A stretch of 15,146 bases of DNA, from the NCBI GenBank assembly GCA_018971405.1, contig JAGXAX010000007.1, positions 1-15,146 of the forward strand, written 5' to 3'. A program made the translations under genes and the position numbers. Shown one piece after another: positions 7,303 to 13,576 of this stretch. The notes under the pieces were generated by a model. That model was not told the origin of the DNA. It was given only the letters and a program-made list of their open reading frames with translations, and did no database searches. This stretch comes from Alphaproteobacteria bacterium (GTDB taxonomy: Bacteria > Pseudomonadota > Alphaproteobacteria > Micavibrionales > UBA2020). Position 1 is the stretch's first letter; each line of letters opens with the position of its first letter.

Positions 7303-8652
7303 GTGTCATCGGATATCGAACAATTCGCCTCCAACCTCAATTTCTCGGCCTTTTCCAAGGCGGCGGAGCTGAAAAAACGCCTGTGGTTCACGCTCGGCGC
7401 GCTCCTGGTTTTCCGCATCGGCACCTTCATCCCGCTGCCGGGGATCGACCCGCAGATCTGGCAGGGCATTTTCCAGCAGCACTCCGGCGGCGTGCTCGAC
7501 ATGTTCAACATGTTCTCCGGCGGCGCGCTGAAGCGCATGTCGATCTTCGCGCTCAACATCATGCCCTACATCTCGGCGTCGATCATCATGCAGATCCTGA
7601 CATCGATGCACCCGCAGCTCGAGGCGATGAAGAAGGAAGGCGAGGCGGGGCGCCAGAAGATCAACCAGTACACGCGTTATTTCACCATCCTGCTCGCCGC
7701 CATCCAGGCTTACGGTCTGGCCGCTGGCCTTGAGCACATGCAGGGGCAGGGCGGGCTTTCCGCGGTCATCAATCCCGGCATCTTCTTCCGCATCACGACC
7801 GTGATCACCATCGTCGGCGGGACGATCTTCCTGATGTGGGTGGGCGAGCAGATCACCGCGCGCGGCGTCGGCAACGGGCAGTCGCTGATCATCTTCGCGG
7901 GCATCGTCTCGCGCATTCCGAGCGCGGTCGGCGCCGTCCTCGCGCTCGGCCAGCAAGGGGCGCTCTCGCCGCTGACCATTCTCGGCCTCGCCGTCATGGT
8001 GGTCGTCGTCGTCGCCTTCATCGTCTTCATGGAGCGCGCCTACCGCCGCATTATCCTGCAATATCCGAAGCGCATGGTCGGCAACCGCATGTCCGGCGGC
8101 GATTCGAGCCACATGCCGCTCAAGCTCAACACCTCGGGCGTCATTCCGCCGATCTTCGCCTCGTCGCTTTTGCTGCTGCCGCTCACGATCGTCAACTTCT
8201 CCGGCGTCGGCAAGGGCAGCGCCTTCATGGACTGGATGGCGCGCAACCTCCAGCACGGCCAGCCGCTTTACATGCTGTCTTACGGCGGTTTGATCGCCTT
8301 CTTCACGTTCTTTTACACCGCCATCGTCTTCAACCCCGACGAAACGGCGGACAACCTGCGCAAATACGGCGGGTTCATCCCCGGCTATCGCCCGGGGCAA
8401 GCGACGGCGGATTACATGGACTACGTGCTGACACGCATCACCGTCATCGGCGCGGGCTATCTCGTCGTGGTATGCCTCCTGCCGGAGCTGCTGATCGCGA
8501 AGTTCAGTCTGCCGTTCTACTTCGGCGGCACGAGCCTGCTCATCACCGTCGTCGTCATGATGGATACGGTGGCGCAGATCCATTCCCACCTGATCGCGCA
8601 CCAATATGAAGGACTGATCAAGAAAACCAAGCTGAGGGGGGCGCGGAAATGA
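7303..8652 (+). CDS. secY: Protein translocase subunit SecY
   Basis: SecY is the channel subunit of the SecYEG translocon in the inner membrane, through which preproteins are exported and membrane proteins inserted. The protein is 449 residues with ten predictable membrane segments (roughly 26-44, 78-99, 123-143, 161-181, 193-217, 223-243, 279-299, 325-343, 376-396, 404-424). The plug region GGVLDMFNMFSGGALKRMS is at 62-80. Cytoplasmic loop C5 contains GGFIPGYRPG, and its Arg363 matches E. coli Arg357, needed for SecA-driven transport. The C-terminus has the QYEGLIKK motif. The GTG start is supported by GAGGAG at 7287-7292 with 10-base spacing and by the N-terminal alignment. Its TGA overlaps the adk ATG by 4 bases. 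Confidence 0.98.
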   Translation: MSSDIEQFASNLNFSAFSKAAELKKRLWFTLGALLVFRIGTFIPLPGIDPQIWQGIFQQHSGGVLDMFNMFSGGALKRMSIFALNIMPYISASIIMQILTSMHPQLEAMKKEGEAGRQKINQYTRYFTILLAAIQAYGLAAGLEHMQGQGGLSAVINPGIFFRITTVITIVGGTIFLMWVGEQITARGVGNGQSLIIFAGIVSRIPSAVGAVLALGQQGALSPLTILGLAVMVVVVVAFIVFMERAYRRIILQYPKRMVGNRMSGGDSSHMPLKLNTSGVIPPIFASSLLLLPLTIVNFSGVGKGSAFMDWMARNLQHGQPLYMLSYGGLIAFFTFFYTAIVFNPDETADNLRKYGGFIPGYRPGQATADYMDYVLTRITVIGAGYLVVVCLLPELLIAKFSLPFYFGGTSLLITVVVMMDTVAQIHSHLIAHQYEGLIKKTKLRGARK

Positions 8653-9341
8653 GAATTATTCTTTTAGGGCCTCCGGGCGCGGGCAAGGGTACGCAAGCGC
8701 GCATCCTGACGGAAAAATACGGCATCGTGCATATCGCTGCGGGCGACCTCTTCCGCGAGAACATCAAGAACAAGACGGCGCTCGGGCTGCAGGTCGAGGA
8801 AATTCTCAAGGCCGGCACGCTGGTGCCGGACGAAATCACCATCAAGATGATCGCCGCGCGGCTGGACCAGCCGGATTGCAAGAACGGCTTCATTCTCGAC
8901 GGCTTTCCGCGCACCGTCGCGCAGGCCGAGGCGCTGGAGGAGATGCTGAAGAAAAAAGCCATCAAGCTCGACGCCGCCGTGCAGATGGCGGTCGACGACG
9001 ACGAACTGGTCGAGCGGATCTCCGGCCGCTTCACCTGTTCGGCCTGCGGCGAGGGATATCACGACAAGTTCAAGAAGCCGCACGACCCCGACACCTGCGA
9101 CAAATGCGGGGCGAAAGACAAATTCACCCGCCGCCCCGACGACAATGCGGAGGCGGTGCGCACCCGTCTCGGCGTCTACCACAGCCAGACCAAGCCGATT
9201 CTCCCCTTCTACGAGGAGCGCGGCCTGTTGAAAACGGTCGACGGCATGGCACCGATGAAGGACGTGACCGCGCAGATTCTAGCGCTCTTCGGGGCCAAGG
9301 ATGCACCCGCCAAGGGGTTTCAGGTCAAAAAAAACGGCTGA
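8649..9341 (+). CDS. adk: Adenylate kinase with four-cysteine (zinc-type) LID
   Basis: This cytosolic enzyme interconverts ATP + AMP and 2 ADP. The P-loop GPPGAGKGT is at residues 7-15, the AMP-binding segment AAGDLFRENI begins at 30, Arg71 lies in the AMP site region, GFILDGFPRT is at 80-89 and GRFTC opens the LID. The LID is the long type and contains C130, C133, C150 and C153 in the CxxC...CxxC arrangement of zinc-binding adenylate kinases. The E. coli enzyme lacks these cysteines; zinc-carrying enzymes are well known in Gram-positive bacteria, and Paracoccus denitrificans is a Gram-negative precedent. The protein is 230 residues; about 13 residues at the C-terminus (KDAPAKGFQVKKNG) exceed the usual 214-217. 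It overlaps secY by ATGA, so translation is probably coupled. Confidence 0.98.
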   Translation: MRIILLGPPGAGKGTQARILTEKYGIVHIAAGDLFRENIKNKTALGLQVEEILKAGTLVPDEITIKMIAARLDQPDCKNGFILDGFPRTVAQAEALEEMLKKKAIKLDAAVQMAVDDDELVERISGRFTCSACGEGYHDKFKKPHDPDTCDKCGAKDKFTRRPDDNAEAVRTRLGVYHSQTKPILPFYEERGLLKTVDGMAPMKDVTAQILALFGAKDAPAKGFQVKKNG

Positions 9342-9365
9342 AACGCCGATTTGCGGAGATTAAAT

Positions 9366-9386
9366 CATATTTTTATGAAAAATATG
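9366..9386 (+). repeat. AT-rich perfect inverted repeat upstream of the rpsM promoter
   Basis: CATATTTTT (9366-9374) and AAAAATATG (9378-9386) are exact inverted arms with ATG between, in a stretch that is strikingly AT-rich for this GC-rich window. It lies about 42 bases upstream of the -35 element of the putative rpsM promoter. It could be a protein binding site, a bendable A-tract region or part of the 3' end of the adk message. It is too A/T-rich to be a strong terminator. Confidence 0.4.
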
Positions 9387-9403
9387 TGAAAAACCCTCCT
9401 TTC

Positions 9404-9417
9404 ACCTTCAATAAGGT
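9404..9417 (+). repeat. Short inverted repeat just upstream of the rpsM -35 element
   Basis: ACCTT (9404-9408) and AAGGT (9413-9417) flank CAAT, ending 10 bases before the -35 hexamer. It falls in the position where an alpha-subunit UP element would lie (about -45 to -58 from the predicted start). It may be an operator half-site pair or chance. Confidence 0.25.
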
Positions 9418-9427
9418 AAATATACTG

Positions 9428-9455
9428 TTGACGTATACGACTCTTCTCTTATAAT
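9428..9455 (+). promoter_or_regulatory. Near-consensus sigma70-type promoter for rpsM-rpsK-rpoA-rplQ
   Basis: TTGACG (9428-9433) and TATAAT (9450-9455) are separated by 16 bases; the -35 matches five of six consensus bases and the -10 all six. The region upstream is AT-rich. Transcription would start near 9462, giving a leader of about 60 bases that begins almost directly with the hairpin at 9465-9484. This is the best promoter match I saw in the window. The alpha operon is thus probably transcribed separately as well as by read-through from secY-adk. Confidence 0.75.
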
Positions 9456-9464
9456 GCGCCGACT

Positions 9465-9484
9465 CGCCTGCTCTTCAGCAGGCG
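9465..9484 (+). promoter_or_regulatory. 5'-terminal leader hairpin of the rpsM mRNA
   Basis: CGCCTGCT (9465-9472) and AGCAGGCG (9477-9484) form a perfect 8-base-pair stem with a CTTC loop. It starts about 3 bases after the predicted transcription start and ends 36 bases before the rpsM GTG. A 5'-terminal stem of this kind can protect an mRNA from pyrophosphohydrolase and RNase E, or can be a protein or attenuation element. A five-T run lies 9 bases after the stem, so weak premature termination is possible. It does not resemble the E. coli S4-binding pseudoknot as far as I can judge. Confidence 0.5.
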
Positions 9485-9520
9485 GGATGTAATTTTTGTC
9501 CTGAATAAAGGAGTATCCGC

Positions 9521-9901
9521 GTGGCACGTATCGAAGGTGTCAATATCCCCACCGAAAAAGTCGTCGGCATTGCGCTGACCTATATCCACGGCATCGGCCG
9601 CACGACCGCCAAGAAGCTTCTTGAAACGGCTGGCGTGCCGTGGGGCAAGCGCGTCAACGCGCTCTCCGAGGACGAACTGAACCGCATCCGCGACGCGATC
9701 AAGGCGAGCTGCAAGGTCGAGGGCGAACTGCGCCGCGAAATCGCCATGAGCATCAAGCGCCTGATGGATCTCGGCTGCTACCGCGGCCTGCGTCACCGCA
9801 AGGGCCTGCCCGTCCGCGGCCAGCGCACCAAGACCAACGCCCGCACGCGCAAGGGTCCGCGCAAGACCATCGCCGGCAAGAAGATGGCGACCAAGAAATA
9901 A
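9521..9901 (+). CDS. rpsM: 30S ribosomal protein S13
   Basis: S13 lies in the head of the small subunit; its C-terminal tail reaches the P-site tRNA and it forms bridges to L5. The protein is 126 residues (usual 117-126). The N-terminus [26 protein letters not shown] with the helix-hairpin-helix-like region at about 14-30 is typical, and the C-terminal part carries [27 protein letters not shown] (split around 87-113). The GTG start is chosen from this alignment and from AAAGGAG at 9507-9513, 7 bases upstream. It is the first gene of the alpha operon behind its own promoter. Confidence 0.98.
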   Translation: MARIEGVNIPTEKVVGIALTYIHGIGRTTAKKLLETAGVPWGKRVNALSEDELNRIRDAIKASCKVEGELRREIAMSIKRLMDLGCYRGLRHRKGLPVRGQRTKTNARTRKGPRKTIAGKKMATKK

Positions 9902-9933
9902 ACGTCCAGAAGAAAACGAAAGCAGAATAGACA

Positions 9934-10350
9934 ATGGCCAAAGAGCAGAAAAAAGCAGCCCCGGAAAAATCGGCGGCGCGTCCGCGCAAGAAGGAACGCA
10001 AGAACGTGACGACCGGCACGGCGCACGTCAATTCCACCTTCAACAACACCATCGTCACGATTACCGACGCGCAGGGCAATACGCTCGCCTGGTCCACCGC
10101 GGGCCATCAGGGCTTCAAGGGCTCGCGCAAGTCGACCCCCTATGCCGCGCAGATCGCCGCCGAAGACGCGGGCCGCAAGGCGCAGGAACACGGCGTCAAG
10201 ACGCTCGAAGTGCTGGTCAAGGGCCCCGGCTCGGGCCGCGAATCGGCCCTGCGCGCGCTGCAGTCCGTCGGATTCACGATCAATTCGATCATCGACATCA
10301 CGCCGGTGCCGCACAACGGCTGCCGCCCGCGCAAGCGCCGCCGCGTCTGA
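9934..10350 (+). CDS. rpsK: 30S ribosomal protein S11
   Basis: S11 lies on the platform of the small subunit near the mRNA exit and the E site. The protein is 138 residues against the usual 129; the extra length is a charged Lys/Ala N-terminus of about 25 residues ([21 protein letters not shown]). The core has [21 protein letters not shown] (split around 28-48), [21 protein letters not shown] and the C-terminal signature [16 protein letters not shown]; the NG in that motif is the isoaspartate site known in E. coli S11. The ATG is 32 bases after rpsM in an A-rich gap, and rpoA follows after 52 bases. Confidence 0.97.
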   Translation: MAKEQKKAAPEKSAARPRKKERKNVTTGTAHVNSTFNNTIVTITDAQGNTLAWSTAGHQGFKGSRKSTPYAAQIAAEDAGRKAQEHGVKTLEVLVKGPGSGRESALRALQSVGFTINSIIDITPVPHNGCRPRKRRRV

Positions 10351-10390
10351 GTTTTCCGATACCTGTTTCGTCTTACATTTACCGTTAGAA

Positions 10391-10405
10391 GAGGGGCTGA
10401 CCTTG
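10391..10405 (+). promoter_or_regulatory. Ribosome binding site deciding the rpoA TTG start
   Basis: GAGGGG at 10391-10396 lies 6 bases before TTG at 10403. No ATG or GTG occurs in frame between the rpsK stop and the conserved [11 protein letters not shown] sequence, so TTG is the only good candidate for the first codon. Confidence 0.7.
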
Positions 10406-11419
10406 ATACAGAAAAACTGGCAAGAGCTGATCAAACCGAACAAGATTGAAGTCACCACATCGAAAGATCCCGCCCGTCACGGCACCGTCGTCGTCGAACC
10501 GCTGGAGCGCGGCTACGGTCTGACGCTCGGCAACGCGCTGCGCCGCGTTCTTTTGTCCTCCCTGCAAGGCGCCGCCATCACCTCGATCAAGATCAACGGC
10601 GTGCTGCACGAGTTCTCCTCCATCGACGGAGTCCGCGAAGACGTGACCGACATCGTCCTCAACGTCAAGAACATCGCGCTGCGCATGCACGCCGAAGGCA
10701 CGAAGCGCGTCCACCTGCGCGCCGAAGGCCCGTGCGAAGTCAAGGCGGGGATGATCGAAACTTCCGCCGACATCGAAATCACCAACCCCGACCTCGTCAT
10801 CTGCACGCTCGGCAACGGCGCCAAGCTGGAGATGGAGCTCGCCGTCAGCACCGGCAAGGGCTACCGCCCCGCGGCGCAGAACCGCGCCGAAGACGCGCCG
10901 ATCGGCCTCATTCCGGTGGACAGCATTTTCAGCCCCGTCCGTCGTGTGTCCTACAAGGTCGAGGATACCCGCGTCGGCCAGATCACCGACTACGACAAGC
11001 TGGTGCTCGACGTCGAAACCAATGGCACGATCAAACCGGAAGACGCCGTCGCCTTCGCCGCGCGCATCCTGCAAGACCAGCTGCAGGTCTTCGTCAACTT
11101 CCAGGAGCCGGAATCGGTCGCCAAGGAAGAGGACAAGGACGAACTGCCCTTCAGCCGCCACCTGCTCCGCAAGGTCGAGGAGCTGGAGCTTTCCGTGCGC
11201 TCGGCCAACTGCCTCAAGAACGACAACATCATCTACATCGGCGACCTCGTGCAGAAGACCGAGGCGGACATGCTCCGCACCCCGAACTTCGGCCGCAAGT
11301 CGCTCAACGAGATCAAGGAAGTTCTCACCAACATGGGCCTGCACCTCGGCATGAAGGTCGAAGGCTGGCCGCCCGAGAACATCGAAGACCTCGCGAAACG
11401 CCTTGAAGAGCCGTTTTGA
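10403..11419 (+). CDS. rpoA: DNA-directed RNA polymerase subunit alpha (TTG start)
   Basis: The alpha subunit dimerises to start core polymerase assembly and contacts promoter UP elements and activators. From the TTG at 10403 the protein has 338 residues, normal for alphaproteobacteria, and begins (M)[16 protein letters not shown]. The N-terminal dimerisation domain includes [19 protein letters not shown] (split around 34-52). The C-terminal domain, from about residue 250, contains [22 protein letters not shown]; the Arg and Asn of VRSAN correspond to E. coli Arg265 and Asn268, which bind DNA. It ends with [18 protein letters not shown]. The open frame extends upstream into rpsK, but only with residues foreign to the family. 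Confidence 0.98.
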   Translation: MIQKNWQELIKPNKIEVTTSKDPARHGTVVVEPLERGYGLTLGNALRRVLLSSLQGAAITSIKINGVLHEFSSIDGVREDVTDIVLNVKNIALRMHAEGTKRVHLRAEGPCEVKAGMIETSADIEITNPDLVICTLGNGAKLEMELAVSTGKGYRPAAQNRAEDAPIGLIPVDSIFSPVRRVSYKVEDTRVGQITDYDKLVLDVETNGTIKPEDAVAFAARILQDQLQVFVNFQEPESVAKEEDKDELPFSRHLLRKVEELELSVRSANCLKNDNIIYIGDLVQKTEADMLRTPNFGRKSLNEIKEVLTNMGLHLGMKVEGWPPENIEDLAKRLEEPF

Positions 11420-11437
11420 GCTTTGAACTGAACTAAC

Positions 11438-11450
11438 GGACATTGTGTCC
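11438..11450 (+). repeat. Short inverted repeat after rpoA
   Basis: GGACA (11438-11442) and TGTCC (11446-11450) flank TTG, 18 bases after the rpoA stop. It gives a 5-base-pair stem with a 3-base loop and no T tract. It may be an RNA end or processing element, or chance. Confidence 0.25.
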
Positions 11451-11491
11451 AAAACGGTGCTGCTGATGACAGGGCATCGTTCATGCAATCT

Positions 11492-11507
11492 GCCTTATGC
11501 GTAAGGC
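11492..11507 (+). repeat. Hairpin upstream of rplQ
   Basis: GCCTTA (11492-11497) and TAAGGC (11502-11507) form a perfect 6-base-pair stem with a TGCG loop. It lies 24 bases before the rplQ ATG and just ahead of its AGGGAG ribosome binding site (11517-11522). The rpoA-rplQ gap of 112 bases is the longest within the alpha operon and I saw no convincing promoter in it. A local translational control or RNA processing element is possible. Confidence 0.4.
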
Positions 11508-11531
11508 GACAGCACTAGGGAGAACTGACCG

Positions 11532-12005
11532 ATGCGTCACAAAAAAGCAGGCCGTAAACTCGGCGTAACCACAACCCACCGCAAAGCGATGTTCGCCAAT
11601 ATGGCCGTCGCCCTCATCAAGCACGAGCAGATCACCACAACGCTGCCGAAAGCCAAGGAACTCCGCGGCTTCGTCGAACGCCTGATCACCCTCGGCAAAA
11701 AAGGCGGGCTTGCCAACCGTCGCCTCGCCCAGTCGCGCCTGCGCGATCCGGCGATGCTGAAGAAGCTGTTCGACGTGCTGGCACCCCGTTATCAGGAGCG
11801 TAAGGGCGGCTACACGCGCATTTACAAGGCCGGTTTCCGCCACGGCGACAACGCCGCCGTCGCGATCATCGAGCTGGTTGACCGCGACCGCGCCGCCAAG
11901 GGCAAGGACAGCGGCGCCGACAAGGCGGAAGAAGTGGAAACCGCGCCTGTTTCCGAAAAAAAAGCAAAAAAAGCACCCGCCAAGAAAAAGGCCGCTGCCG
12001 GCTGA
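11532..12005 (+). CDS. rplQ: 50S ribosomal protein L17 with Lys/Ala-rich C-terminal tail
   Basis: L17 lies at the edge of the polypeptide tunnel exit of the large subunit. The core, about residues 1-118, has the signature [25 protein letters not shown] (split around 1-25), the helix [20 protein letters not shown] and the C-terminal [27 protein letters not shown]. The remaining roughly 39 residues are charged and end in [15 protein letters not shown], very like the tail of L29 in this window. Total length is 157, against about 120-140 usually. The ATG is preceded by AGGGAG with 9-base spacing. It is the last gene of the operon: a strong terminator begins 19 bases after its stop. Confidence 0.97.
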   Translation: MRHKKAGRKLGVTTTHRKAMFANMAVALIKHEQITTTLPKAKELRGFVERLITLGKKGGLANRRLAQSRLRDPAMLKKLFDVLAPRYQERKGGYTRIYKAGFRHGDNAAVAIIELVDRDRAAKGKDSGADKAEEVETAPVSEKKAKKAPAKKKAAAG

Positions 12006-12024
12006 CTTTTGAAGAATAAGACGT

Positions 12025-12065
12025 AAAAGGGGGCAGAAGATTTATTCTTCTGCCCCCTTTTTTTT
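12025..12065 (+). terminator. Rho-independent terminator after rplQ
   Basis: GGGGGCAGAAGA (12029-12040) pairs exactly with TCTTCTGCCCCC (12046-12057) across a TTTAT loop. Four A bases before the stem face the eight-T run 12058-12065 that follows it. A 12-base-pair stem plus U tract is a textbook intrinsic terminator and closes the alpha operon. The A run on the upstream side would also allow some termination on the other strand, but no gene converges here. Confidence 0.95.
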
Positions 12066-12120
12066 CGCTATGGAGGCGTTTATTTGTGCGAAAATAGGCT
12101 ATGCCGCGACGGCGGTTTTC

Positions 12121-12133
12121 GGAGAAATATATG
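12121..12133 (+). promoter_or_regulatory. Ribosome binding site deciding the start of the Deg protease
   Basis: GGAG at 12121-12124 lies 6 bases before the ATG at 12131. An earlier in-frame ATG at 12101 would add ten residues (MPRRRFSEKY) ahead of the signal peptide and has no comparable site upstream. Confidence 0.65.
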
Positions 12134-13576
12134 ACGAAAGAGACAGCCTTTAAAAAAATGCGCACCGTCTTCGCATGCGTCCTGCTTGCCGGCTTTGCCC
12201 TGCCGGGTGCGGCGCGGGCGGAAATGGCGTCGCAGCAGGTGCCGGTCTCGATCGGGCAGATGCAGCTGACCTTTGCGCCGCTGGTGAAAAAGGTCGTGCC
12301 CGCGGTGGTCAACATCTATGCGAAGCGCGTCGTCAGACAGCAGGTCGGCGTCGCCGGCCCGTTTTTCAACGACCCGTTCTTCGGCCAGTTCATGACGGCG
12401 CCGCAGTTCGGCGGCCTGACGCGCGACCGGGTCGAGCGTTCCCTCGGCTCCGGCGTGATCGTCGGTGCGGACGGCATCATCGCCACCAACCACCACGTGA
12501 TCGGCGGCGCGACGGAAATCCGCGTCGTCCTCTCCGACGGGCGCGCCTTCGACGCCAAAAAGATCCTCGACGACCCGCGCACCGACCTCGCCGTCCTCAA
12601 GATCGACACAAAGGGCGAGAAGCTGCCGGTGCTGCGGCTGGCCGACAGCGACAACGTCGAGGTGGGCGACCTCGTGCTGGCGGTGGGCGACCCGTTTGGC
12701 GTCGGGCAAACGGTGACCAACGGCATCGTCTCCGGCCTCGCGCGCACCGACGTCGGCATCTCCGACTACCGCTATTTCATTCAGACCGACGCGGCGATCA
12801 ACCCCGGCAATTCCGGCGGTGCGCTGGTGGACATGGAGGGAAGATTGATCGGCATCAATAGCGAGATTTACTCGAAAGACGGCGGCTCGCTTGGCATCGG
12901 CTTCGCCGTTCCGGCGAATATGGTCAAGGCCGTCGTCGCCGACGCGCTCAACGGCGGCAAGGTCGCGCGCGCCTGGACAGGCATGATCGGCCAGCCGGTC
13001 ACGCGCGACATGCTCCAGAGCCTGCATCTGAAGAACACCTACGGCTCTCTGACAGCGGTAGTTGTCAAGGGTGGACCCGCCGACAGGGCAGGCATCCGTC
13101 GCGGCGACGTCATCCTTGCCATCAACGGCAAGCAAGTGCAGGACCCCGAGGCGCTGAAATTCCGGCTGGGCACGGTGCCGATCGGCAGCGCCATCGCCCT
13201 TGAAATTTCCCGCGCCGGAAAAATCATCAATGTGACGATGCCGGCCGAACCCGCGCCCGCCGTGCCGCCAGCGGACAAGACGCTGGTCGGAGGGCATAAC
13301 CCGTTCGCCGGCGCCGAGGTGGCGAACATCTCGCCCGCGCTTTTGCAGGAAATGGGGCAACTGGGCGCGGCTTCCGGAGTCGTTGTCTATCAGGTGCAGG
13401 GCGGCACCGCCGCCATCATCGGCCTGCGGAAGGGCGACGTCATCGCGAACGTGAACGGAACGGATGTCGTTTCCGTCACGCAGCTGAAGGCGCTTCTGGC
13501 GCGGGCCAAAACGACCGAGTGGCAGGTGCGGATCCTCCGCGGCGGGCAGGCGATCAGCCTGAATATTTCAGGATGA
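12131..13576 (+). CDS. Periplasmic Deg/HtrA-family serine endoprotease with two PDZ domains
   Basis: This is a DegP/DegQ-type trypsin-fold protease of envelope protein quality control. With the ATG at 12131 it has 481 residues. Residues 1-30 look like a Sec signal peptide (Lys/Arg start, hydrophobic core FACVLLAGFALPGA, probable cleavage ARA-EM). The catalytic triad is His122 in ATNHHVIGGA, Asp152 in DPRTDLAVLKID and Ser228 in NPGNSGGAL. The first PDZ domain covers about 283-372 and the second about 395-480, with GDVILAING and GDVIANVNG as their conserved turns. It follows a strong terminator, so it probably has its own promoter, which I could not identify in the 65-base gap. Its TGA overlaps the rarA ATG. 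DegP, DegQ and other Deg members cannot be separated with certainty here. Confidence 0.93.
   Translation: MTKETAFKKMRTVFACVLLAGFALPGAARAEMASQQVPVSIGQMQLTFAPLVKKVVPAVVNIYAKRVVRQQVGVAGPFFNDPFFGQFMTAPQFGGLTRDRVERSLGSGVIVGADGIIATNHHVIGGATEIRVVLSDGRAFDAKKILDDPRTDLAVLKIDTKGEKLPVLRLADSDNVEVGDLVLAVGDPFGVGQTVTNGIVSGLARTDVGISDYRYFIQTDAAINPGNSGGALVDMEGRLIGINSEIYSKDGGSLGIGFAVPANMVKAVVADALNGGKVARAWTGMIGQPVTRDMLQSLHLKNTYGSLTAVVVKGGPADRAGIRRGDVILAINGKQVQDPEALKFRLGTVPIGSAIALEISRAGKIINVTMPAEPAPAVPPADKTLVGGHNPFAGAEVANISPALLQEMGQLGAASGVVVYQVQGGTAAIIGLRKGDVIANVNGTDVVSVTQLKALLARAKTTEWQVRILRGGQAISLNISG

Noticed and set aside
7306..8604. 432-codon open frame on the - strand over secY
   Set aside because: It mirrors the secY codons; the product is a low-complexity Asp/Arg/His-rich sequence with no recognisable domain.
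9366..9386. AT-rich hairpin as an intrinsic terminator for adk
   Set aside because: The stem is almost wholly A-T and lacks a following T run, so stability is too low; it is listed only as an inverted repeat.
10142..10402. Upstream extension of the rpoA frame into rpsK
   Set aside because: The added residues are Arg/Ser-rich noise from another frame of rpsK; the family N-terminus begins at the TTG.
10385..11488. 367-codon open frame on the - strand over rpoA
   Set aside because: It is the shadow of rpoA, with a repetitive Val/Asp/Leu composition and no supporting ribosome binding site or neighbour.
12080..13360. 426-codon open frame on the - strand over the Deg protease
   Set aside because: It is antisense to a gene with an intact catalytic triad and PDZ domains; the predicted protein looks like no family.
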